Source of the DNA: Sciurus carolinensis
Lineage: Eukaryota; Chordata; Mammalia; Rodentia; Sciuridae
Assembly (NCBI RefSeq): GCF_902686445.1
Contig: NC_062217.1
Coordinates: 84,873,758 to 84,937,757, forward strand
Reading direction: 5' to 3'
Length of the DNA stretch: 64,000 nt
Position 1 is the first letter of the stretch. Each line of letters opens with the position of its first letter. Of this stretch, positions 34,990-45,817 are shown one piece after another. The position numbers and the translations under genes are program-made. The notes under the pieces were generated by a model. The model had not been told where the DNA came from. It did no database searches and saw only the letters and a list, made by a program, of their open reading frames with translations.

Positions 34990-35500
34990 AGAAATTAGGG
35001 AGCTTGAGGTTGTCTTTGAGAGAGTCACATGAGACCTGGGAGCTGTGGCCCAACCTGTTTTTTCTCCTGCCTTAAAGATGACACCATATGTTGTGTGAAG
35101 ACACGGCATCCTTCCATTCAAGACATAAACGAATAAATACTCAGTGGTAAAATTGCAGACCTGTGGAGAAGAGGCTTCAAGTAGAGAACTGGGAAAGCAA
35201 ATCCAGCACCTCAAGTCATATCCACATAGGTCAGTGGCAACTCTTGCTACCCAGGTGTTCAGGCATTCTGGTGAACGGAGGCAACAGCCCCTTGCTCTGA
35301 CTGTTTCAGGGAGCATGAGTACTCAGGCATTTCAGGGAGATGCCTCATCCATGGTATATTGCAAGTAGTTTCCGGAGTTCAGCTGAAAAACAAAATCAGC
35401 CAATAACAATTTTAATGAAATTTGTGTGTCTCAAAGAAAGAAAACTCAGGTGAAGTTCATTGCTGCGCCAAGTGAGTCTGCAAGTGTGGTGTCCATCGTG
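34990..35500. other. No recognisable feature
   Basis: Contains a 110-codon minus frame (34984-35316) that starts within the preceding MIR and opposes a 74-codon plus frame. No domain is recognised and I do not call a gene. Confidence 0.4.
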
Positions 35501-35505
35501 CGGTC

Positions 35506-35573
35506 AAGAATCTAGCCTCAGCACCAAAATAAATAAATAAATAAATAAATAATAATTAAAAAAAAGAATCTAG
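35506..35573 (+). mobile_element. Tiny 5'-truncated ID insertion with duplication
   Basis: 'aagaatctag' occurs at 35506-35515 and 35564-35573. Between them is only 'cctcagcaccaaa' (an ID 3' end) and an AAAT-rich tail, about 48 bp. Confidence 0.75.
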
Positions 35574-35984
35574 TCTCTCCCTCCCCTTGCTTTGGAACAG
35601 GTCCCTTGTTTATTCAGCAAGTATTCACCAGAAAACTGTGAAGTCTTTATGAGCTTAATATTTTAAACATCATAAGAGAGATAATACTTTTTGTTTCCAT
35701 GTGTTTCCTGACAAATTGACAAAATTCTAAGTACTTAATGAGATTCTTAAAACCCTCGCTGTGAATAGAATCAAGCATTCTGCTAATACAAAGCCATATT
35801 ATTACATGGGAGAAAGGAGGAGTGATAATTAGTAATATATGCTAATGAGACCTCCACTACTAGCTAAAATGGACTAACAGGGACCAATTTAACCCTCGTA
35901 CCAGAAACTACTATAAACTTGGAAAATAAATATATAAATAAGTAAATAAATACATAAAATGAAAAAGAGATTTCAGAATTCAAA

Positions 35985-36062
35985 AAGTATAGCTCAATGA
36001 CAAAGCATTTGCCTAGCATGTGTAAGGCCCTGGGCTCAATCCCCAGCAGTACAAAAAATAAA
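35985..36062 (+). mobile_element. ID SINE
   Basis: 'atagctcaatgacaaagcat', 'ttgcctagcatgtgtaaggc', 'ctcaatccccagcagta', followed by an A-rich tail that passes into the AT/TG microsatellite. Confidence 0.9.
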
Positions 36063-36121
36063 AATAATAATAATTTAAAAATAAATATATATATGTGTGT
36101 GTAAATAAATAAATACATATA

Positions 36122-36167
<46 letters not shown>
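36063..36167 (+). repeat. AT/TG/AAAT microsatellite
   Basis: Grown from the ID tail: AAAT and ATA units, then TG, then about 36 bp of pure AT dinucleotides. The 101-codon minus frame at 35864-36169 is entirely this repeat. Confidence 0.95.
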
Positions 36168-36168
<1 letters not shown>

Positions 36169-36240
36169 TAATTTACCAAACAGTTTTCACAAATTAGACA
36201 GCAGGCAATGCAGGACACTGATGTGAGGTGAGCCTTACAA

Positions 36241-36282
36241 CTGCCCTAGCTAACTACCCTAGCTAACTGCCCTAGCTAACTG
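36241..36282 (+). repeat. 13-bp tandem repeat
   Basis: Three near-perfect copies of CCCTAGCTAACTG/A. Confidence 0.93.
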
Positions 36283-36284
36283 TC

Positions 36285-36674
36285 CAGAAAGAGTTTTCAG
36301 TCAAGCACTATGAAGGGGAATGCAGGTGGCATTGTGCCATTTCCCTGAGCTGAGGATTTGGAGTTGTTAGTCCGGAGAAGCCAAGGCAGTTAAGGCAAAG
36401 TACTGGAGAGGAGAGGGATGAACGAAGAGAGATCTCTGGAAACTTCTTTAACTGAATACTGATGAGGATGTGCATGTGAGAAAACTGGGGAAAGACCCAT
36501 GCTGAAGAAGAGGGAAAAAAATCCCCAGAATTCACACAGAATCATAAGTAATTCCTATCCAACAGTCACCGTGAGAAAACTCATACTTCATAGAGTATCA
36601 AAACAGTACTGAGCAAGGCATTGCCTCCCCAGTGAGAAAAACCAACCCTAGTCTCCAGGTTGCACTGGCAACAC

Positions 36675-36707
<33 letters not shown>

Positions 36708-36875
36708 AGAAAAAAAGAAATAAAAGCAATCCTTAACATTGTCAAACCATTTCTATATAATTATTCTACTCCAAGAACAAAACCTCAAAAAATTTCTGGG
36801 AATACAAATTTAGCGATCACCTAAATAGATAAAATTCACAAGTCTGATATCTAATCAAAAATTTCCAGACATATT
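36285..36875. other. No recognisable feature apart from poly-A
   Basis: Unique-looking sequence with an orphan A30 tract at 36677-36706. The body upstream of the tract is not a SINE I know. Confidence 0.45.
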
Positions 36876-36879
36876 TCAC

Positions 36880-37305
36880 ACTCATTTAGAGAAATAGTAT
36901 TCACAATAGCCAAGAAGTAAAAGCAATCCAAGTGTCCATAAGTGGATAAGTGGAAAAACAAAATGTGGTATACACATACAATGGAACGCCATTCAGCCTT
37001 AAAAAAGGAAGGGAATCCTATCACATCCGAGATTCATAGGTGAACCTTGAAAATAGTATGCTAAGTGAAATAAGCCATTCATAAAAAAGCAAATACTATA
37101 TGACTTCACTTACATGATGTATCTAACGTAGTTAATTAATAGAAAACAGAATGGTGATTACCAGGGACTGGGGAAATAGGGTTAGGGACTACGGAATAGT
37201 CATTTAATAGACACAGAGTTTCAGTTTTTCAAGAAGAAAAGGTTCTGGAGAGCTGTTATACAACAATGTAAGTATACTTGACACTACTGAGCTATAAAAA
37301 ATGAA
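36880..37305 (+). mobile_element. Old L1 3' untranslated region
   Basis: 'attcacaatagccaagaagt', 'catacaatggaacgccattc', 'gctaagtgaaataagccatt', 'aatggtgattaccagggact' are L1 3' UTR landmarks in order. Confidence 0.85.
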
Positions 37306-37309
37306 AGAA

Positions 37310-38270
37310 ACTCAGGCATGCAAAGAATTCCTAATAATAAGAAAATACAAGAGAAACAAACTTAGAAGTAATAAAATTAGGTGACAAACACATCAAAACA
37401 CTACCTTAACTGTATCCCTATGGTAAAAAGAAAAAAACAGAGGTGGAAGACATAAAAAGATCCAAATCAATCTTCTAGAGTTGAAAATATAATGTGTGAG
37501 ATTAAAAACATACCTGATGGGGTTCGTAGTAGCTTGGACATTATAGGGGGAAAAAAGATTAATGAGCTGGAAGACATAGAAATGTAAATTATCCAATATG
37601 AAAGAAAATAAAAAATAAGGAAACAGATAACTGCAGAGTAACCTCAAAGACTTAATGTATGTTGATCTGACTCTCCAAAAGGGTGGAGAGAGGAATATAT
37701 AATGTATGTATTTGAAGAACTAGAGCCAGAGTTTGAGGGAAACTATAAGCATGCATATCCAAGATGCTCAACAAATCCCCCCTGAAAATTTAAAAAAAAA
37801 AAAAAAACAGTGGAGGTGACTAACCAGTGCAATCAATTGAACAATCAAAGTACTCAAAGCCAGTGACAAAAAGAAAAACCTTCCAAATAGTCAAATACAT
37901 ACACACAGAGAAACAAAGATAAGAGACTCAGTATATTTCTCAATGAACACCACAAACCAGAACAGTGGAGAAACTTTATAGACACAAGAAGAATGCCAAC
38001 CTAGAATTCTATGCCCAACAATTGTTTCAAATGTGAGAGAAAATAAGACTTTTTCCAACATAAAAACAATGGAATAATTCATCACAGCAAACCTGAACTA
38101 CAAGAAATATTAAAGAAAGCCCTCAAACAGAAAGAAAATTTACAAGATAGAAATTTGAATGTACACAAATAAAAGATGAACACAATGCAAATATTAGATT
38201 TAATAAAGCCATGAATATAAAAATGTATCTAAGTAAATGTAATGTGAACACAGTATGATAAAGACTAAAA
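37310..38270 (+). mobile_element. Old L1/HAL1-type LINE segment
   Basis: 'gattaatgagctggaagaca', 'gccaacctagaattctatgc', 'atcacagcaaacctgaacta' and 'caagaaatattaaagaaagc' match old L1/HAL1 order. An A15 tract interrupts at 37793-37807. No intact frame. Confidence 0.72.
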
Positions 38271-38329
38271 GTAATGAGGGGAAAATGTTTTAGGACAAAC
38301 ACAGAAGGAAATGACTAATTTTAATCATT

Positions 38330-39295
38330 ATAATCAGTGAATATCCCAAGGAGATGGTATTTGAACTGAGTTGTAGAAGACAGGTAGGGTTTCCACATAT
38401 GGAAATGAAGAAAGGGACATTCTAAACAATGCAACAGCATGAAATAGAAGTATAGAGTGAGAATCGGCAAAGTTGAATGACCACATATGGATAGTTCATA
38501 AGATGCCAGGCTTTACTAGGACAGGGGCTCATGTGAGTTGACAGAGCTGGAAACAGGAAAGAACTTGATCATGGGAGCCATGATGCCTGGGAAAGAGCTC
38601 AGATTTTTGGTGGGCAATGGGGATGTGCTCAAGTCTTTGGAGCAGGGATATTCCCTATTTCAATCTTTTCTACGAAAATAACTTTGACCAAATATGAAGG
38701 ATAGATCAGAGAAGAGAGGAAGTGAAGGTCAAAAAAAAAAAAAAAATTAAGGAGTTAATACAGTAACCACAAGGAGCAGTCAAAGGAAGTCCAAAGTAAC
38801 AAATGATGTCCAGACGTCACAAGGACAGAATCCAATGGTTTCTTAACCAACGATATATGGGACATGAGAATCAGGGAATAAATAAGTTTACCCTAAGGAC
38901 ACTAGTCTGAGTGTTGAAGAAGCCATGGTAGCAAAAATGAAAAAGTAGTGTCAGGGAGGAGAGCACTGACTTGGCTTGGGGAAACATTGAGTTTAAGGTA
39001 ATATCCAGGTAGAGGGAATTCACATGTTGTGAGACACTAAACAAATTATCTGGGGGTAATGTGTAGGTTAAAGAGCTAGACTTGGAATATTTGCACAGAA
39101 CTGAAGGCTGAATCTCTGAAAGTGGTGCAATGACCCTAGAGGGAAGTACGTAGTCTTCCCATAGGAATGGACCTCAGGAATGCCGCATTCAAAATGAGGG
39201 TCAGGACCCAGAAAGGAGACTGAAGTCATCAGAGGTCAGAGGGTACGTGGGAAGTGATGTCTCATGAAACAGGGACGTGGAATCAAAGCTCTGAG
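38330..39295 (-). repeat. L2 LINE fragments
   Basis: 'ggagatggtatttgaactga', 'gaaagggacattctaaacaa' and later 'ggtagagggaattcacatgt' follow reverse-strand L2. An A15 run lies at about 38731-38746. Assignment in the right half is weaker. Confidence 0.5.
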
Positions 39296-39309
39296 CATTG
39301 TCACCATCC

Positions 39310-39575
39310 CCCACCCCAACCAAAGTCTGCTGGTTAAGCTCCCTTACCATCCAAGGACCAAGTCAGTCATCAACTGAACTGCCCTCCCTGACTCACCAGG
39401 TGAAGTGAGAGTCTTATGCTCCTATTATTTTTTGTATGCACCCTTATTATAGCACTTACGATATTATTATAACTGTACAAATATTCCTTTCCACCCTAGA
39501 CTGTGAACTCCTAGGAAACAAGACTTATCCAACATGTAGGAAGATACATATTTGTTGAATGGATGCAAATATTCA
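39310..39575 (+). repeat. L2 LINE 3' end
   Basis: 'actgccctccctgactcacc', 'tatagcacttacgatattat', 'ctagactgtgaactcctagg' and 'tacatatttgttgaatggat' are the classic L2 3' end in sense order. Confidence 0.85.
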
Positions 39576-39605
39576 GCATGTGTGTACTACACTTAAGAAG
39601 TTCCA

Positions 39606-39968
39606 ATATCATGCTAAGTGAGATAAACCAATCTCAAAAAACCAAAGGACGAATGATCTCGCTGATAAGCGGATGATGACATATAATGGGGGGTGGGAGG
39701 GGTTAGCGTTAGGGTTAGGGTTAGTTTAGGGTTAGGGTTAAGGAGGGGGAAAAGAATGGAGGAAGGAAGGACTGTATAGAGGGAAAAGAGGGGTGGGAGG
39801 GATGGGGGGGAAGGGAAAAAATAACAGAATGAATCAAACAACATTACCCTGTGTAAATTTATGATTACACAAATGGTATGCCTTTACGCCATGTACAAAC
39901 AGAGAAACAACATGTATCCCATTTGTTTACAATAAAAAAAAAGAAGCTTCAAAAAAAAAAAAAAAAAG
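39606..39968 (+). mobile_element. 5'-truncated sciurid L1 with perfect target-site duplication
   Basis: Starts 'atatcatgctaagtgagata', ends in 'tgtttacaataaaaaa' plus poly-A. It is flanked by 'aagaagttcca' at 39595-39605 and 39969-39979 (11/11). It holds only the 3' UTR, including a telomere-like GGGTTA array. Confidence 0.93.
39700..39742 (+). repeat. Telomere-like TTAGGG array inside L1 3' UTR
   Basis: About six TTAGGG or near-TTAGGG units with two variants. It is part of the L1, not an interstitial telomere. Confidence 0.92.
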
Positions 39969-40064
39969 AAGAAGTTCCAGAATGCAAGGTGAAGAAGATG
40001 GATAAGGACATTCCTCTTTCAACACTTATATTCTAACCTCAAGGGTGGGGATGGGAAAGAGATT

Positions 40065-40330
40065 AAAAACATCCAAACAAATTATTAACAAAGAACATTA
40101 CTTATTATTCTGTGATAAGTGCTATGAAGGAACGAGAACCACTTGGTGTTATAGAGTGTTCTGGGAGGTCAATTGAGGTTGTGTGGTCAAAGGAGGACTC
40201 ACTGAGGAAGCCGTATTTGAGCAAATACCTGAATGAGAAGGCAGCCATGCAGAGCTCCTTTGTGATTTTAGGCAATAAGTGAACTGATTTTAATTTGTAT
40301 CTTGACAATATCATCTCGACTGCTGTGTAG
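40065..40330 (-). repeat. L2 LINE fragment
   Basis: 'gtgataagtgctatgaagga', 'gaggactcactgaggaagcc', 'gtatttgagcaaatacctga' are strong reverse-strand L2 landmarks. Confidence 0.82.
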
Positions 40331-40337
40331 AGAATTG

Positions 40338-40382
40338 AATGATTGGATGGATGAACAGACAGACAGATGGATGGGTGGATGT
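40338..40382 (+). repeat. Degenerate (GGAT/ACAG)n repeat
   Basis: GGAT and ACAG units, imperfect. Confidence 0.8.
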
Positions 40383-40384
40383 TG

Positions 40385-40700
40385 AAGAAATTTGAGAAGA
40401 AAGCATTATGTGTAAATAAAAGTCTGAAGAAGGGTCAGACAGAAGCATGTTGGCAGTTGAAGGGAAGCAGCCTGTCAAGAGGGATAAGAGGTCGATGTTA
40501 AAAGAGACTACAGCTAAAGGAAAGTGACAGAAGGGACAGAGGATGCAATCAAAGGAACAGGAGAAGGGTTATGCTTAGGAAGGAGGAATCAGGAAGTCAA
40601 AAGGGGACACCTCAGATGACCAGCCTCCCTCTGAGGAGTGGTGGGGATGCAATAGAAGTGCAGAATGTCAGGATGGCTGCAGTAAGGACAGATTCGGTGC
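40385..40700 (-). repeat. L2 LINE fragment, probable continuation
   Basis: Follows the preceding L2 in the same orientation. 'gaagcatgttggcagttgaa' and 'aggatggctgcagtaaggac' are compatible but weak. Confidence 0.35.
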
Positions 40701-41117
40701 CCATGAGGCAGGAATAAGAGCAACTTGAGAAGAACAGAGGTCAGAATGCATGGGGCTGGAATGATTCAGTCATTAAATTGGTGTGATTTTTTTTTCCTAG
40801 CATAACTCAAAAACCCAAGTACAAGAACAGAGAAAAAGTAGTTAACTTCTGAGGTTTTACAGGGACCAGAACTCCAGACTGAGTGGTAGAGCGAAGATCA
40901 TTTCTTTTGCAGCCATCATTTCAAAAAGCACGTATCGTCATGGGTGTCAGACAACAGACCGAGTATCAAGCGTACAACATTGAGTAAAGCATTTCCTCTA
41001 TCCCTGAAGAAACTACAGATGGGAGGGAGGTGACAAGAGAAAGTCAGTCATGTCCATCCAGTGTGACACATGCTACAGTAGAGCAAACTGAGGTTATACA
41101 GAAGCACATAGGAAGGA

Positions 41118-41220
41118 TGCTCTGGTTTGGATATGGGTTCAAGTGTGCCCCAAAGTCCCATAGGTCCATGACTGAAACTGAAGACTTGCTCTCCTGGTTG
41201 CTCTTGATGGGATCCTGGAC

Positions 41221-41286
<66 letters not shown>

Positions 41287-41486
41287 TCCCCGCTCCAAAG
41301 ATGTGACCTTTGCAATGATGCACACTCCCTGTCATTGCTATCAGCTATTCTCACCAGGACTGAGCCAATGCAGGCACCATGCTTTCAGGCTCCCAAAAAC
41401 TGTGAGCTAAATAAGTCTTTTTTCATCTCAAGCAAGTTGTCTCAAGTGCTTCATTGTAGTAACATGAAGCTGACTAATACAATGGT
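41118..41486 (+). mobile_element. MaLR/ERVL solo LTR with CT expansion
   Basis: 'tgctctggtttggatatggg' start, 'aactgtgagctaaataagtc' near the polyadenylation region, and 'aagctgactaatacaatgg' end. The middle is replaced or expanded by a long CT tract. Frames of up to 126 codons here are Leu-Ser/Arg-Glu artefacts. Confidence 0.87.
41219..41284 (+). repeat. (CT)n microsatellite
   Basis: Nearly pure CT for about 65 bp within the LTR. Confidence 0.97.
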
Positions 41487-41489
41487 CCT

Positions 41490-42360
41490 AACTCAGCCTT
41501 GGAAGTTTAAGAAACAGTCCCATAGGAAGTAACTTCAAAACTGAGAACCTGAGCAAGAGAGTAAGCCCAGGTACAGGTGGGGGGGGGGGAGAAAAGTGTA
41601 GAATATCAGGTGAGAAAGCTGGGGATGGGAAGATGAGGCTGGAGGGATAGAAAAGACCCAAGTTGCAGAGTCTCATGCCATACCGAAGACAGCAGGACCA
41701 AGGAAGGAGGCTAAGCAGAACAAAACAAAGTCAAACTTGTCTTTTGGGGAGAAACCACTGGCTATAGAGTGGACCAGGGAAGTGGAAGCCCAGAAGCCAA
41801 GTTTAAAGTTATAAATATGTCTCTTTTCACTGGGTTGTATCCTTTGACAACAATTTCCTCCCCCTCATTGGATCAACATTTGAATGTTAAAGATAAAAAA
41901 GGTGATAAAGATAAGGTGGGGTGTGAACCTGAATGCCAGACTCAGCCTGAGAGGTGCACCAAAGAGGAAGGGTCCTTATCACAAATACAGCCTGCAGACA
42001 CTTGGTTTTTACACCCTCTCATATAAGCCACTAGAGTGAATTTAATTTCTTATTTACCATTGGTAGTCTCAAACATGTTTTGTTCTATAAAAAGACATAT
42101 ACAGCACTCTCGAGTCTCCATTCTGAAGGTGAGGCATGTGGCTGGATCTAGTCCCCCTCTGAGTCTCCACAGAAGAGTCTCCAGGTTTTTTATTTACAAC
42201 ACACTTACCTGAGTCCTCCCCATGAATCGGAATCCATGAGCATGTAAACTAGGAATCAGTTTTTTGGGTTATATTTATTTTTATTTCATGGGAACTGAGA
42301 ACTGTGTAATGATTTCTGCAATTTTACTGACTTCTAGAAAGCACAAAGAAAATTTTTTAA
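41490..42360. other. No recognisable feature
   Basis: Unique-looking sequence with a G10 run at about 41579-41589. The 85-codon plus frame at 41769-42026 has no known domain. Confidence 0.4.
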
Positions 42361-42361
42361 T

Positions 42362-42432
42362 CAATTCAAATATTCATTGAAAAATGTTTACTGAGTGCCT
42401 AAACTGGGCCAGATTTGCAATGTCTGGATGTA
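42362..42432 (-). repeat. L2-like 3' end, cut by the next L1
   Basis: 'tcattgaaaaatgtttactg', then 'agtgcctaaactgggccag' mirrors the L2 terminus in reverse. Confidence 0.55.
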
Positions 42433-42444
42433 CTGTTCTTTTCT

Positions 42445-43165
42445 TTTTTATGAAAAAAAAATGGTGCATATTTATTACACAATGATAAGTTTCACTGTGG
42501 CATGTTTACATGCATAGAACATCATTTGATCAGATTCACTCCTCAGTATTTTCCCTTACCCTTCCGTCTTCCCTTCACTTATCTCTTTCCTTACCCCAAG
42601 GGTCTCTCTTCTACTTTTATGATATCACTTTTTTTTCTTTTTTTTCCCTCTAGCCTCCACATATGGGAGAAAACATATGACTCTTGTCTTTCTGAGTTTG
42701 GTTTATTTTGCTTAACATGATGCTGTCTAGATCCAACCATTTTTCTGCAGATTGAATGTATTTCATTCTTCTTTATGACTGAATAAAACTCCATGGTGTA
42801 CATTCATTTTATCCATTCATCTGTTCACAGATACCTAGGTTGCTCCCATAACTTGGCTATTGTGCATTGTGCTGCAATAAAAGAGGGTAAGTATGTATCT
42901 CTACAGTATGGTGATTTTAATTCTTTTGGATAAATACCAAGGCGTTACAGCAAGCTAGCTCATATGGTAGTTCAATTTTTAGTTTTTTGAGGAATTTCCA
43001 TACCGATTTCCATAGTAGTTGTACTAATTTACATTCCCTCCAATGGTATGAGTTCCTTTTGACCCTACATCCTCACCAGCATTTTTTATTTGTTTCTTGA
43101 TGATTCCATTCTGACTGGAGTGAGATGGAATCTCAGTATAGTTCTGATTTGCATTTCCCTGATGA
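42445..43165 (-). mobile_element. L1 3' segment (inverted insertion, right-to-left part)
   Basis: Reverse-strand sciurid L1: 3' UTR ('gctattgtgcattgtgctgc') through the end of ORF2 ('ctgatttgcatttccctgat'). The head-to-head junction with the next piece lies near 43165. Confidence 0.9.
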
Positions 43166-43985
43166 CCAAATATGGAAATCTCAAATAAATAATCTAATAA
43201 TGCACCTCAAGTTCCTAAGAAAAACAAGAACAACCAATCCCAAAAACCAAAATAAGGAAAGAAATAATAAAAATCAGTACTGAAATTAAGGATATAGAAA
43301 ACAGTAGAGAATAATACAATGGACCATGAAACAAAGCTGTTTCTTTAAGAAGATAAACAAGATTGATAAACTAATCAAAAGAAAGAGAAAGAAGACCAAA
43401 ATTAATAAAAGTGGAGAAGAAAATGGGAATATTACAACACATACCACTGAATTCTAGAGGATCATTAGGGACTATTTTGAAAACTTATACTCTAATAAAT
43501 TATAAAATCTAGAAGAAATGGATAAATTTCAAGATATATATGATCTACCAAAATTGAACAAGGAAGACATATAAAACCTAAACAGACCAATAATAAACCA
43601 TGAGACTGAAGCAGTAATAAAAAGCCTTGCTTCTCAAATTATTCTAAATAGGGAGAGAATGCTTCCAAACCCATTCTATGAAGCCACTACCACCCTAATA
43701 CCAAAATAGGATAAGGACCTATTACAGACCAAATTACAGACCAAAAGCCTTGATAAACATAGATGCAGAAATCCTAATAAAACACTTGCAAATTGAATTC
43801 AGCAACACATTAAAATGATCATACATCACAATCAAGTTGGTATCATCCCAGGGATGCATGGATGGCTCAACATTTGCAAATCAATAAATGGTATAAATCA
43901 CATAAATAGAATCAAAGACAAGAATCACATGATTATCACAATAGAGGCAGACAAAACCTTCAACAAAATTCAACCCCTCCTCAGG
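43166..43985 (+). mobile_element. L1 ORF2 segment, inverted relative to its 3' part
   Basis: Encodes a decayed part of the ORF2 endonuclease-to-reverse-transcriptase region. A plus-strand frame at 43815-44003 reads '[20 protein letters not shown]', the conserved block ahead of the RT catalytic core. The catalytic YADD region is not included. Stops and a small internal deletion near 43625 show it is dead. Confidence 0.92.
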
Positions 43986-44007
43986 AATCTGGATTTTAAA
44001 TAAGCTT

Positions 44008-44400
44008 TGTGTGCTCATTTTCTAGGACTCCTGAACAAATTACCACAAAGTGACTTCACATAACAGAAAGTTATTATCTCACAGTTCTAGAGACTGAAAA
44101 GTCGAAAATTGAGGTGTCAACAGAGTTGTGCTCCCTCTGAAGTTTCTAAGGGAAGATTCATCTTTTTCTTTCTCCTCATTTCTGGTGATACCCATAGATC
44201 TGTGGTGTTCCTAGACAGAGCACTCCAATCTCTACCTCTGCCTATTGTCTGTATGTCCAAATGTTCCTCTTAATACAAAGTATACCATTCTAATTCACTT
44301 TGACTTCTTCTTGATTAAATCTGTGAAGACCCTATTTCCAAAGGTCACATTCATAGGTACTATGGTTAGGAGTTCAACATGCCTTTTTTGGGACACAGTT
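44008..44400 (-). mobile_element. MLT1-like MaLR LTR
   Basis: Antisense: 'aacaaattaccacaaagtga', 'ttattatctcacagttctag', 'gaagaccctatttccaaagg', 'acatgccttttttgggacac'. It abuts the next LTR in opposite orientation. Confidence 0.82.
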
Positions 44401-44770
44401 TGCTATGGTTTGGATACATTTCTCCCAAAGGCCCACATGTTAAAGGGTTGGTAACTAGCCTGTGGTACTATTGGGAAGTGGTGGAACATTTAAGGGGTAG
44501 GGTCTAGTGGGAGAAAGTTACATCACTGGGGTATGCCCTTGAAGGAGATATTGGAGTCCAATCCCCTTTCTCTTCCTCTCTTTTGGTTTCATAGCCACCT
44601 TGAAATAAGCAGCTCCCTCTGCCATGTGCTCCTGCCATGATGCACTGTGCCTCCACAGGCCCAAAGGCAACAGGATCAAGTAGACTTAAGCCCCTGAAAC
44701 CATAAGCCAAAATAAACCTTTCCTCCTTATAAGTTGATTACCTCAGGTATTTTGTCACAATGACTAACAC
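44401..44770 (+). mobile_element. MaLR/ERVL solo LTR
   Basis: 'tgctatggtttggatacatt', 'ctcctgccatgatgcactgt', 'aaccataagccaaaataaac' (polyadenylation signal region) and 'tcacaatgactaacac' end. A short minus frame (44504-44710) is spurious. Confidence 0.9.
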
Positions 44771-44810
44771 AGAGTTTAAACTAGCTGACTAACATAGAGT
44801 TTAAACTACA
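44761..44810 (+). repeat. 25-bp tandem duplication at LTR end
   Basis: Two copies of a unit beginning 'tgactaacac/tagagttta', differing at about three positions. The first overlaps the LTR terminus. Confidence 0.9.
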
Positions 44811-45239
44811 GTGAGTTTTATAGAACATCAAGCTTGAACTGTTATCACTGCTCTAGGAACTTGAATGAGATCCCATTAACAGCCCATCTTCATGGGCTTC
44901 AAGGTGCAAGTCCACCAGAGTCACATAGAACCCCAGGAGACTAGGGTTCTGCTTACTGGTCTGATCTGGGAAGAAGGGTTTCAGGCAGGAAATAAAACAC
45001 TCTAAATGCTCTATGAAACACAGAAGAGCCCTGGATTCCATATTTCATGACTGTTTCCCCACCTGCTTTCTAACAAGATGCACAGTTCACCTTTTCTGGA
45101 GGCAGGGTCACAAAGAATCCACATAAATAATAACCACGGCATTTGTTGAAACATTGAGATGATGCAGTCTGGCAGTACTATCAATCTTAGTTCAAAGCCC
45201 TACCTGTTGCATAGAGTGGACACTAGTCATTTGTAGTTT

Positions 45240-45455
45240 TTCAGGAAGTGGATTTTTTCAGATCCTGGAGTCAGGGAACCTAATTGGGAAATCCTGGCTC
45301 TGCCACTTTACTACGTGATCTTGAACAATGTACTGGAAGTCTCAGTTTCCTCATCTGTAAGATGAGTATAATAATAGTAACTGCCTGGCAGGATTAAATG
45401 AGAGGATGCAAGGAAAGTTCTTGTCACATAATCAATGTTTAATACAGGTAAGTTG
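45240..45455 (+). repeat. MIR SINE
   Basis: 'aaatcctggctctgccactt', 'tcagtttcctcatctgtaag', 'aactgcctggcaggattaaa' give an excellent MIR core. Confidence 0.9.
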
Positions 45456-45459
45456 TTCT

Positions 45460-45815
45460 TTCTAAAACAATGATCACTGTTGACACACATCTGATGAAAC
45501 AGCATTCCTCTGGCTGAAATATGTAACTCACACCAGAGGAACCAATAAGCCAAAACTGTCCTCAGATAGTGACGAATGAAGTGAAAACAATCTTGAGCAT
45601 GTTTTGAAGAATTCATTCTTCATAAACCAAAACACAAGATATCTATTTGGGAACAGTAGAGAAATGTCCTAGCCTTAGCATATAGGTACGTTCATTTTAT
45701 TCTCGGTAGCTGACTTAAAGTTATTATCTACTGAAAAGTTGTATTAAATGCCTTAAGTATATTATAATTTACTGACACATAATTTTAAAATAACAATGTT
45801 GCCTTTTTAAAATAG
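45460..45815. other. No recognisable feature
   Basis: AT-rich. A 101-codon minus frame (45311-45616) spans the MIR edge and is not coding-like. Confidence 0.4.
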
Positions 45816-45817
45816 AA

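Noticed and set aside
36241..36282. CRISPR-like repeat array
   Set aside because: Units are contiguous with no spacers and the DNA is mammalian.
39700..39742. Interstitial telomere
   Set aside because: The TTAGGG units lie inside an L1 3' UTR bounded by its own target-site duplication, so they arrived with the L1 and do not mark a chromosome fusion or break repair.
41030..41410. 126-codon plus frame and 93-95-codon minus frames
   Set aside because: Created by the CT tract (Leu-Ser on one strand, Arg-Glu on the other) inside an LTR.
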